Part shown: positions 1-5,834 of the stretch, one piece after another
Position numbering within the stretch: position 1 is the first letter of the stretch
Layout: every line of letters starts with the position of its first letter
Source: an uncultured bacterium
GTDB taxonomy: Bacteria; Verrucomicrobiota; Kiritimatiellia; RFP12; UBA1067
Direction of reading: 5' to 3'
Length of the DNA: 5,862 bases
NCBI GenBank assembly: GCA_902779075.1
Contig: CACZAK010000264.1
Span: 1 to 5,862, forward strand
Program-made: the position numbers and the translations under genes
The notes under the pieces: model-generated
Databases searched by the model: none
Seen by the model: only the letters and a program-made list of their open reading frames with translations
Told to the model about the DNA's origin: nothing

Positions 1-2259
1 TCCGGGAAGAACACGCTCAAGGTGTCCGTGACCGACACGTGGTACAACCGTCTCGTGTTCGACGCCGGACAGCCCGAGGCGAAGCGCCGCACGTGGACGC
101 TTGCCGGTCCGAAGAAGAATAACGCCCTTCGCGACTCCGGCCTCATCGGCCCCGTGCGCCTCATCCGCTGCCGCATTGCCGCACCAGTCGCGGGCGAGGC
201 TGCCATGCCGAATCAGGCGGCCGGGCGGAAGGATGCTCCGGTCGCCGGCACCCGGGTGGGCTTTGCGCTGACGATGGCGAAGAAGAACGGATCGACGTTC
301 ACGTGCGTGGACACCATCACGCATCAGCGGATGGCGTCGCTTTCCGTGGCGACGAACGGCAGCGTGGTGACGGCGGTCTGGAGGGGCCATCCGAAGTGCG
401 GTGCGGACTTCCGCGTGACGGCGCGCTTCACGCTCCTTCCGGATGGCGGATTCGAGTATTCCGGCTTTGACTGGGCGGGGAACGAGAGCCCGTTCTATGT
501 CCATCGTGTTTCGTTCCCGGAAGTGTCGGTGCCGCGGATGGAAAGGACGGCCGTGTTCAGGCCACATGCCATGGGCGAGGTGTTCCGTCCGGACTGGAGG
601 AAGTTCAAGCCCGGGAAGACCGTCAGCACGACGGCCGCCGACTACCTTGCGTTCAACTGCATCGCGACGATGGACGACGGCGCGTGTTCGCACTTCCTCG
701 ACATGCGCGGCGAAGCGCGGCGGGTTTCCCCGTCCGCGTTCTACGTGCGGAACGGCGAACGCCGCGGCGAGGCCGTCCTCTGCATTGCATACGCGCCGGC
801 GATGCCGGAGGGGGGGATGCGCAGCGCCGGGGCGATGCCGTTCACGGGCGTGTATGCGCCGTATCGCGGCGGGTGGTACGAGGCGGCGAACATGCACCGC
901 GCGTGGATGGAGACGCAGCCGTGGTTCAAGGCCGCCGCCGCGCGCGACTTCTCGAAGCTCCGCGAAATTGCGCTCTGGATGTGGGGGCGCGGGGGCGTCG
1001 ACGCGGTGGAGGAGCCGGTGAAGTGGTTCATGAAGGAGACCGGGCTCAAGGTCGCCCTCGACTGGTACTGGTGGCACAACGTCCCGTACGACACGGCGTA
1101 TCCGTTCTTCTGGCCGCCGCGCGACGGCGAGGAGGCGTTTCGCGCATCCGTGAAGCGCATGAAGGATGCGGGCGCGTTCGTGCAGGTCTATACGAACGGA
1201 ATGCTCTGGGACTGCGACGATCCGCGTTGGGCGGACGGCGGCCTCGACAGCACGCTCATCCGCGCGAACGGCCGCGTGCACTCACTCGTGTTCAATCCCT
1301 ACACGAAGAAACGCCAGGCGTGGATGTGCGGCGAGGCGCCCAAGTTCCAGTCGATGATGCGCCAGCTCGAAAGGACGCTTGCCGGGACGGGACTCGACGG
1401 CGTTTACATGGACATGATCGCGTGCGCCGCGCACATGCCCTGCTTCAATCCCCGCCACAAGCACGCGCCCGGCGGCGGCACGGCCGTCATCGACGGCTAC
1501 CGCGACTACGTGCGGAAGGTGCATGAGGACAATCCCGGATTCATCCTTTCCTCCGAGACGCCGAGCGAGTCGTATCTCGATCTCTTCGAGGCTTTTATCC
1601 TGCCGCACCCCAGCTGGGAGCGCGTCGGGTACGGGGTCCTGCCCGAACACGAGCCCGTGCCGGCCGCCACGGTGATCTACCGCGGCGCGGCGGTCGTGTT
1701 CGGCTCGTACGCGACGCCTGGCGGCGTGCCGGCGTGGGATCCGCTCTGGGGCGTCAATCCAGACAGGCCGGACGTTGAGGAAATCGTCGCGAAGTATCCC
1801 GACCAGTTCGCGGTGGAGTTCGCGCGCGGCGTCATGTGGGGCATGCAGCCGATGGTCCACAACTTCACGATGAAGGACGTGGGGAATCCGCGCATCGCGC
1901 ACGACGTCCAGTACATGAAGGACACGTCGAAGTTCTACCACGACCACCGCGACTTCCTCTTCGACGGCATGCTCCTCAAGCCCGCTAAACTGACGTGCGC
2001 CACGAAACGCACGGCGTTCCTCTCCGCCGGATGCTACACGCGCCCGAAGGACGGCAAGGTGGTCGTGCAGAAGGCGCTTCCCACGGTGCTGCATTCCGAA
2101 TGGCGCGCGCGCGACGGACGCGAAGCCGCCGTTCTTGCCAACTGGACGATGGAGCCGCAGACGTACCGGCTCGACTTCGGCGGCGGCAAGGTGGTCTCGG
2201 GAACGCTCGCTGCGAGGGAGTGGCGACTCGTGAACCTGCCCCATGCGTATCGGAATTAG
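1..2259 (+). CDS. Putative glycoside hydrolase (DUF6259-type) fused to the C-terminal tail of a GH106/GH2-like sugar-binding domain, 5' partial
   Basis: The frame is open from the first base of the window (SGKNTLKVSVTDTW...), so the true start lies upstream; the GTG at 22 is only the first start-type codon visible. Counting from base 1 there are 752 residues. Residues 1-55 (TWYNRLVFDAG, RRTWT, SGLIGPVRLI) match the conserved end of the jelly-roll sugar-binding domain of GH106 rhamnosidase-like and GH2-like enzymes, which normally closes those proteins. After a poorly conserved linker (about 56-80), the rest resembles DUF6259 proteins: a beta-rich N-terminal part, then a barrel with GLDGVYMDM (Asp471), an HKHAPGGG segment (486-493) and LSSETPSES (Glu519), then a C-terminal beta region ending REWRLVNL. 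By analogy with retaining hydrolases of this architecture, Asp471 and Glu519 are the best candidates for nucleophile and acid/base; this is inferred. Substrate is unknown, probably a plant or mucin glycan. An internal ATG at 205, with GAGG five bases before it, could have been the start of a once separate DUF6259 gene. The stop is TAG at 2257-2259. Confidence 0.8.
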   Translation, partial: SGKNTLKVSVTDTWYNRLVFDAGQPEAKRRTWTLAGPKKNNALRDSGLIGPVRLIRCRIAAPVAGEAAMPNQAAGRKDAPVAGTRVGFALTMAKKNGSTFTCVDTITHQRMASLSVATNGSVVTAVWRGHPKCGADFRVTARFTLLPDGGFEYSGFDWAGNESPFYVHRVSFPEVSVPRMERTAVFRPHAMGEVFRPDWRKFKPGKTVSTTAADYLAFNCIATMDDGACSHFLDMRGEARRVSPSAFYVRNGERRGEAVLCIAYAPAMPEGGMRSAGAMPFTGVYAPYRGGWYEAANMHRAWMETQPWFKAAAARDFSKLREIALWMWGRGGVDAVEEPVKWFMKETGLKVALDWYWWHNVPYDTAYPFFWPPRDGEEAFRASVKRMKDAGAFVQVYTNGMLWDCDDPRWADGGLDSTLIRANGRVHSLVFNPYTKKRQAWMCGEAPKFQSMMRQLERTLAGTGLDGVYMDMIACAAHMPCFNPRHKHAPGGGTAVIDGYRDYVRKVHEDNPGFILSSETPSESYLDLFEAFILPHPSWERVGYGVLPEHEPVPAATVIYRGAAVVFGSYATPGGVPAWDPLWGVNPDRPDVEEIVAKYPDQFAVEFARGVMWGMQPMVHNFTMKDVGNPRIAHDVQYMKDTSKFYHDHRDFLFDGMLLKPAKLTCATKRTAFLSAGCYTRPKDGKVVVQKALPTVLHSEWRARDGREAAVLANWTMEPQTYRLDFGGGKVVSGTLAAREWRLVNLPHAYRN

Positions 2260-2298
2260 GAAACGGCCAAGACAACCTTGCCTTCTTGCCTTCTCTGA
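2260..2298. other. Short junction between hydrolase stop and adhesin remnant, with 8-bp tandem duplication
   Basis: This short stretch lies between the hydrolase stop and the in-frame TGA (2296-2298) that precedes recognisable adhesin sequence. It contains a perfect tandem pair, CTTGCCTTCTTGCCTT at 2277-2292, followed by a weak TCTC-TGA-GAGA hairpin. There is no promoter, signal peptide or ribosome binding site for the downstream gene. I infer that the deletion or recombination that removed the 5' part of the adhesin gene falls here or a few bases downstream. Confidence 0.4.
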
Positions 2299-2376
2299 GA
2301 GACAGGTTTTCGTCGCACGCCAACGGAAATTAACGGGACAAACTATACTCTCAGCAACACAAAAGATAAATCAACT

Positions 2377-4455
2377 GTGGCGGTTGCGCAGACGATGTTC
2401 CTTCCTGCGAGAAATCGGGCTGGTGCGGTGGCGGAAAAGTCCAAGTTCAAAATCTATTCCTTCTCGATCTACAAGCCTCAGACAACTCTCGTTCGCAAAT
2501 ACATCCCGGCGAAACGTCTGTCGGACGAGGTGCCTGGCCTCTACGATACGGTGAGTGGGACTTTCTTCCCGAGCGCGTCCGAGACTGCATTCGCCGAGGG
2601 ACCTGAAGTCGGGAGAAGCGGCGGCGAGCTGCGCATCAACGTGGCGAGCGGCACGTTCCAGAACTCCACGGTCGCCATTTCCAACTCGGTGAAAGTGATC
2701 AAGCTAGGCGCGGGGACGTACACCTCAAACAAGTACCAGACTTATACCGGCGGCACGGACGTGAAAGCAGGTAAGATCAGCTTTGCGCGCACCGCACCCA
2801 CAGCCAACTACTGCGGGTTCGGCACGTGGGGTTCGGCCATCAACGTCGCGTCCAACGCACAGGTTGTCATCAATGCCGACTATCAGACGCTCAACGGCTA
2901 CAATGTGACGATTGCCGGCGACGGCCCGGACGGCAGCGGCGCAATCTACGGGAACGGTAGCGGGAGCCAGACCGCGTGGAATTTTTCATATATCGGGAGC
3001 CTGACCCTTTCCGGCGATGCGTCGATAAAGACCATCGCTGACGACGCCTTCGATCTCAACCTCAACAGCCAGGGCATCGACATTGCGCTCAACGGCCACA
3101 CGCTGACGGCCAACGGCTCCGCTCGGTTCATCGTCTGGAGTGCGCACGTGGTTGACTCTGGCAGGATCGTGTCGAACATCTCGCCGGGGTCGAACGGTGC
3201 GAACAGCTGTTTCTACACGCACGGCAACGGCGTCTCGGCCCCGCTTGCGGACTTCGAGGTCGCGCAGGGCAAGGCCCTCGGCGGCGAGCAGCCGCTGACG
3301 GTGAGTAACCTCGTGATGCGCGGGGCGTACTATCCGCGCAACGGCGTATTGTACAACGTGACGGTTCTCGGGCGCTACTCGCCGAAGAGCACCTGCGGAG
3401 GTTTCCCGAAGGTCACGCTCGGCGACGCGACGCACCTCTCACCCGTGTTTGACCTGTTCGACCGCTCCTCCACATACGACGGCAGCAGGGGGATCGCGTT
3501 CGCCGAGGGTTCCGTCGTGACGGTTTACGTGGGCGCGCGGACGATCAACGTCGGCGACAAGCTTGTTTCGTGGAACAGCCAGCCGGACCTTTCCATTTCC
3601 TTCTCGCTGACGGGCGACGGCTGGACGGCGGCGGAGCGCGAGATCGCACTTGCCGCGCGCGAGGACGGCCTCTACGTGAAGACGACCGCCACGCCGGCGT
3701 ACGCCACGCTCGACGTCGCGAACGACGAATGGCAGTTCTTCGCGGCGGACGGCACGCCGTATCCCGATGAATGGACCGATGGCGTGACGAGCGACATGCA
3801 GGTACGTTTCTCCTCATACGAGGAATACGTTGCTATCAAGGCGAAGGGGGTGTCGCCCTCGATGTTCATCATGACGGGGTTCGCGATGCCCGAGGGCCTC
3901 GGCGAGGTTGATGCATCCACGGGGATGGTTTACCAGTTCGACGAAGGCATTGTGATCGACATAAAGGGCAATTCGCTCAAGTTGCCGTCCAGCATGATGT
4001 TCGGCGACAAGGCGTTCACCGTGACGTCATCGGTCGCGGGCGGCGAGGTCGTGATCGACGTTCCAATCGGAACGTCGCGGAACACGTCAATGGCGCTTTC
4101 GGGCAGTCTGAAGGTGATGAAGAAGGGCGCGGGCACGTTCGTCTCGGCGTTGTCGCAGACGTACACGGGCGGCACGGACGTGGAGGCGGGAACGGTGCGT
4201 CCGCCTGACTCACCCGCAGACAACAACTACATCTACAGCGGCGACAGCTTTACGGCGTTCGGAACCGGTCCCGTGAACGTCCTGACCGGCGCGGTGTTCG
4301 ACGTGCGCGGCAACTACGCCTACACGAACATCGTCCTCAAGGGCGGCACGATTGCCAACACGCTGCGCTCGATGAGCCAGACGGCGAAGCCTGGCGTGTT
4401 TGTGGCGTCGCTTGCCGATGCCGATACGTCGTACTTCAACATGTACTTCGGCTGA
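2377..4455 (+). CDS. Open part of the PATR surface-protein gene upstream of the TGA (LamG end, module 1, linker, start of module 2)
   Basis: This is the longest uninterrupted piece of the adhesin remnant, 692 residues if translation began at the GTG at 2377. That start is doubtful: no Shine-Dalgarno sequence precedes it, it lies inside a LamG-like domain, and there is no signal peptide. Residues 1 to ~75 are the LamG-like tail. Residues 82-435 are module 1, with GAGTY at 111-115 and YTGGT at 123-127. A linker of about 119 residues follows (AYATLDVANDEWQFFAADG, GMVYQFDEGIVIDIKG). Module 2 then begins, with GAGTF at 584-588 and YTGGT at 596-600, and is cut off by the TGA. PATR motifs are known from secreted passenger-like beta-helical proteins, so the ancestral product was probably extracellular and beta-helical. 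Any present product would be cytoplasmic and truncated, and is likely non-functional. Base composition is visibly more AT-rich before about 2570 than after it. Confidence 0.55.
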   Translation: MAVAQTMFLPARNRAGAVAEKSKFKIYSFSIYKPQTTLVRKYIPAKRLSDEVPGLYDTVSGTFFPSASETAFAEGPEVGRSGGELRINVASGTFQNSTVAISNSVKVIKLGAGTYTSNKYQTYTGGTDVKAGKISFARTAPTANYCGFGTWGSAINVASNAQVVINADYQTLNGYNVTIAGDGPDGSGAIYGNGSGSQTAWNFSYIGSLTLSGDASIKTIADDAFDLNLNSQGIDIALNGHTLTANGSARFIVWSAHVVDSGRIVSNISPGSNGANSCFYTHGNGVSAPLADFEVAQGKALGGEQPLTVSNLVMRGAYYPRNGVLYNVTVLGRYSPKSTCGGFPKVTLGDATHLSPVFDLFDRSSTYDGSRGIAFAEGSVVTVYVGARTINVGDKLVSWNSQPDLSISFSLTGDGWTAAEREIALAAREDGLYVKTTATPAYATLDVANDEWQFFAADGTPYPDEWTDGVTSDMQVRFSSYEEYVAIKAKGVSPSMFIMTGFAMPEGLGEVDASTGMVYQFDEGIVIDIKGNSLKLPSSMMFGDKAFTVTSSVAGGEVVIDVPIGTSRNTSMALSGSLKVMKKGAGTFVSALSQTYTGGTDVEAGTVRPPDSPADNNYIYSGDSFTAFGTGPVNVLTGAVFDVRGNYAYTNIVLKGGTIANTLRSMSQTAKPGVFVASLADADTSYFNMYFG
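2620..3681 (+). repeat. PATR surface-protein module, copy 1
   Basis: This is the first of two related protein modules of about 350 residues inside the adhesin remnant. It opens with GGELRINV, carries K(L)GAGTY at 2704-2721 and YTGGTDV at 2743-2763, and closes with YVGARTINVGDKLVSW (GAR at 3532-3540) and EDGLYVK. Over the first 51 residues, read without gaps, 30 are identical to copy 2. Confidence 0.7.
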
Positions 4456-5058
4456 AACGCCAGCAAATACAGCACGATCTACGGCAAAGCCGGCCTCGCC
4501 ACCGATCTGGGCGGCAAGACGCTGGAAATAACCACGTGGAACGATCTCAGCGTCCGTTCCGCGCTGACGAACGGCACCCTCGTTGTAAAAGAACAGAACG
4601 GCTGGTTCAAGTTCGATACGGCGCTCGACATGAGCACGACGATGTTCGACAATCTTTGCGCGCTCCATGTGAACGCGAACGTGGAACTGGGCGAGTACAT
4701 CCAGCGCAAGGATACGAAGTACATTCTCGGATCGTCAAAGATGACCGTCCACCGCAGGTTCTGCCCCATCGCCTCGACGTACTTCTACGGCTGTACGTTG
4801 GTTGGCGGCTGCACGTTCGACCTTTCGCAGCGCGAGACTCTGTTCACGACAAGCTGCACAAACCATGAGAACAAGGTTTACTCCGTTGCCTACGCGGACG
4901 ACGCGACGATCAAGGTGAAGCTCGGCGCGCGGAAGGTCAGGAACGGGACGAAGATCGTCGGCTGGACGTCAAAGCCGACCAAAAACGTGAAGTTCATCGC
5001 GGCGGAGGATGAGCGCAGACGTGCCTTCACGATCAAGGACGACGGCCTTTACGTCTAT
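4039..5058 (+). repeat. PATR surface-protein module, copy 2 (contains the in-frame TGA)
   Basis: This is the second module, displaced 1419 bases from copy 1 at its start, GAGT and YTGGT positions, and about 1.38-1.39 kb at its end. It opens with GGEVVIDV, carries KGAGTF at 4123-4140 and YTGGTDV at 4162-4182, and closes with KLGARKVRNGTKIVGW (GAR at 4924-4932) and DDGLYVY. The N-terminal third is well conserved between copies and the middle has diverged strongly. This suggests an old internal duplication rather than a recent one. Confidence 0.7.
4453..4455 (+). other. In-frame TGA interrupting the PATR gene
   Basis: The codon TGA follows ...MYFG and precedes NASKY..., and PATR-type coding sequence continues in the same frame for another 209 codons. 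A single G-to-A change from TGG (Trp) would explain it, as would changes from several other codons. It could also be an assembly or sequencing error. Confidence 0.7.
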
Positions 5059-5085
5059 GGCGGCTTCGTGTTGTTTGTAAAGTAG
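4456..5085 (+). pseudogene. 3' part of the interrupted PATR surface-protein gene (rest of module 2)
   Basis: The same frame continues directly after the TGA at 4453-4455 and gives about 209 residues of module 2, ending at TAG 5083-5085. The first in-frame ATG is at 4630 (MSTTMFDNLCALHV). It has no Shine-Dalgarno site and sits in mid-domain, so independent translation as a 151-residue protein is unlikely. The end mirrors module 1: KLGARKVRNGTKIVGWTSKP here against YVGARTINVGDKLVSW there, and DDGLYV against EDGLYV. Nothing suggests a separate gene with its own function; it is best read as the tail of the same protein. Confidence 0.6.
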
Positions 5086-5109
5086 CCTGCCGCCCGCGCT
5101 TCGCGCAGG
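5086..5109 (+). terminator. Weak GC-rich hairpin after the PATR gene stop
   Basis: Immediately after the TAG, CCTG (5086-5089) and CGCG (5095-5098) can pair with CGCG (5102-5105) and CAGG (5106-5109). The loop is CTT, and five bases bulge on the 5' side. No T-tract follows, so intrinsic termination would be inefficient. It may simply be a chance fold in GC-rich sequence. Confidence 0.2.
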
Positions 5110-5132
5110 AATGTAAATGAGGATAACTTTAG

Positions 5133-5138
5133 AAAGGA
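5133..5138 (+). promoter_or_regulatory. Ribosome binding site of the type III chaperone gene
   Basis: AAAGGA lies seven bases before the ATG at 5146. It is the only good Shine-Dalgarno match upstream of this frame and fixes the start, which also matches where CesT-family proteins begin. Confidence 0.65.
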
Positions 5139-5145
5139 ACTAGGC

Positions 5146-5619
5146 ATGACATTTGCCGACATCATCGCCGCGCTCTCCAAGGAGCTGGGCACTAAAATCG
5201 AAACCGACGGGGATGTGTGCGCCATACAGGCCGGGGCGACGGACTGGGATTCCGTTACGGTGCTCCTGCACGGGCTTGATGAATGCGGGGCCGTCCTCTT
5301 CGCCGCCGACCTCGGCGAACCGCCCCCCGAGGGCCGTGACCGCCTCATGCGCGTTCTCCTCGAAGCCAACGACCTGTTCCGTAACACGGCGGGCGCCACC
5401 CTTTCGTTGGACCCCGACCGCGGCCGCGTCCGCCTCCAGCGCACATTCCCGGCCGACGCACTCGCTCAGGGCGGCGTCGAAATCGCCTTCGCGGCCTTCG
5501 CCGACACCGCCGCCGTCTGGCAGAAGCTCGTGGCCGATTTCCGCGCCGCGCCGCCGGAGCCCCCCGCCCGACAGGCATCGGACGGGGCGCCGCCGCCCGA
5601 TCCGGGCATTTTTGTGTAA
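5146..5619 (+). CDS. CesT-family type III secretion chaperone (class I-like)
   Basis: The product is 157 residues, close to the usual 130-160 of class I type III secretion chaperones. It has the family layout: an N-terminal helix (FADIIAALSKELG), beta strands (DVCAIQAG, VTVLLHGL, GAVLFAADLG), the characteristic helix LLEANDLF, then ATLSLDPDRGRVRLQR and a C-terminal helix (AVWQKLVADF). It is clearly acidic, with 24 Asp/Glu against 13 Lys/Arg, as expected for chaperones that bind the N-terminal region of a secreted substrate in the cytoplasm and deliver it to the export apparatus. A Pro/Ala-rich tail of about 25 residues (PPEPPARQ, PPPDPGIFV) follows the domain and is unusual. The ATG at 5146 has a good Shine-Dalgarno site. 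Class I chaperones commonly sit directly upstream of their substrate; here the next gene starts 74 bases downstream but is cut short. No other type III genes are visible in the window, so the substrate is unidentified. The call rests on sequence pattern and was not checked by a search. Confidence 0.75.
   Translation: MTFADIIAALSKELGTKIETDGDVCAIQAGATDWDSVTVLLHGLDECGAVLFAADLGEPPPEGRDRLMRVLLEANDLFRNTAGATLSLDPDRGRVRLQRTFPADALAQGGVEIAFAAFADTAAVWQKLVADFRAAPPEPPARQASDGAPPPDPGIFV
5579..5613 (+). terminator. Candidate intrinsic terminator or attenuator overlapping the 3' end of the chaperone gene
   Basis: CGGACGGGGCG (5579-5589) pairs with CGCCCGATCCG (5594-5604) as 4 bp, a 2x2 mismatch and 5 bp, closing a four-base loop. 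A run of five T follows at 5609-5613. The structure lies inside the last codons and encodes the proline-rich tail, ending just before the TAA. If active it would reduce read-through into the gene at 5694; it could also be a by-product of GC-rich proline codons. Confidence 0.3.
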
Positions 5620-5681
5620 CCTTTTCCGCCACCGCGTGTATACAGGGCAAAGAAAACCGTCAACACAAGAAACGTCAAACC

Positions 5682-5688
5682 AAGGAGG
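5682..5688 (+). promoter_or_regulatory. Strong ribosome binding site of the truncated gene
   Basis: AAGGAGG ends five bases before the ATG at 5694, a near-perfect match to the anti-Shine-Dalgarno sequence and the best in the window. The 74-base gap before this gene (5620-5693) holds no convincing promoter, so the gene may have been co-transcribed with the chaperone. Confidence 0.75.
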
Positions 5689-5693
5689 ACACC

Positions 5694-5789
5694 ATGCCAC
5701 ACCTCAACCGAGCCGTCAATGATCCGCTGCTTGACAGTGTCGACTACAAGGACTACTCCCAGATTAGTCATTGCTCAAAAATAAGTTGA
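5694..5789 (+). pseudogene. Start of a gene downstream of the chaperone, apparently cut by an insertion; likely the chaperone's partner
   Basis: The ATG at 5694 gives MPHLNRAVNDPLLDSVDYKD and then a few more residues before a TGA at 5787-5789, 31 residues in all. The first ~23 codons have the same GC-rich, codon-like pattern as the chaperone. From about 5763 the sequence turns abruptly AT-rich (ATTAGTCATTGCTCAAAAAT) and no longer looks coding. With such a strong Shine-Dalgarno site, a much longer gene was probably present originally. Its place directly after a class I type III chaperone suggests a secreted substrate, but the 23 remaining residues do not identify a family. It might instead be a genuine small protein. 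Confidence 0.5.
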
Positions 5790-5798
5790 ACACTCAAC
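5785..5798. repeat. Perfect short inverted repeat near the element end
   Basis: GTTGA (5785-5789) and TCAAC (5794-5798) are perfect reverse complements around the four-base loop ACAC. Positioned just inside the probable element end, it could be a transposase binding site or a hairpin, though a 5-bp stem can arise by chance. Confidence 0.4.
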
Positions 5799-5819
5799 GG
5801 TGTCTTGGGAGCGAAACGA

Positions 5820-5828
5820 TGATATAAT
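5820..5828 (+). promoter_or_regulatory. Perfect extended -10 promoter (TGATATAAT)
   Basis: TG-A-TATAAT matches the extended -10 consensus TGnTATAAT exactly. No good -35 box lies at the right spacing, which extended -10 promoters do not require. Transcription starting six to eight bases downstream would begin at about 5834-5836, on the ATG at 5835. Confidence 0.5.
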
Positions 5829-5834
5829 TTCGGC

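Larger units (their letters stand above)
2299..5085 (+). pseudogene. PATR (autotransporter-associated beta-strand repeat) surface protein, 5'-truncated and interrupted by an in-frame TGA
   Basis: One frame stays open from 2299 to the TAG at 5083-5085 except for a single TGA at 4453-4455. Protein-like sequence continues on both sides of that stop without a frame change (SYFNMYFG, stop, NASKYSTIYGKAG). Coding similarity also begins before any start codon: from 2299 it reads NGTNYTL, MFLPARNRAG, KIYSFSIY, YIPAKR, GLYD, GTFF. This is the usual end of LamG/concanavalin-like domains in large surface proteins of gut PVC bacteria. The start of that domain and any signal peptide are absent, and an in-frame TGA sits just before it at 2296-2298. 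Two PATR modules follow, each with GAGT(Y/F) and YTGGTDV. No beta-barrel or sorting signal is visible at the C-terminus (GLYVYGGFVLFVK). I infer a decayed adhesin. A sequencing error at the TGA would restore a longer frame but not the missing N-terminus. Confidence 0.65.

Noticed and set aside
810..816. Run of seven G in the hydrolase gene as a phase-variation tract
   Set aside because: Seven bases is short for slippage-based switching, and the tract encodes an ordinary glycine stretch in a GC-rich gene.
443..1526. Overlapping + strand frames inside the hydrolase, very rich in Arg and Ala
   Set aside because: These are out-of-frame readings of GC-rich codons, without domain-like sequence, and overlap an obviously real gene.
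1282..2244. Long open frame (320 codons) on the - strand opposite the hydrolase
   Set aside because: It is the antisense shadow of a GC-rich gene: Arg/Val/His-rich low-complexity protein, no recognisable domain and no ribosome binding site, while the + strand has clear conserved motifs.
2296..4455. Recoding of TGA as an amino acid, since both stops breaking the adhesin frame are TGA
   Set aside because: The hydrolase uses TGG for its many Trp codons and has no in-frame TGA, so a genome-wide reassignment is not supported. Two TGAs in a decaying gene need no special explanation.
4453..4520. Selenocysteine insertion at the in-frame TGA
   Set aside because: The context is a beta-strand repeat surface protein with no redox motif, and I see no convincing selenocysteine-type hairpin directly after the TGA.
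5637..5645. Palindromic GTATAC/TATACA as a -10 box for the gene at 5694
   Set aside because: No acceptable -35 box lies at proper spacing and there is no extended TG; too weak to call.
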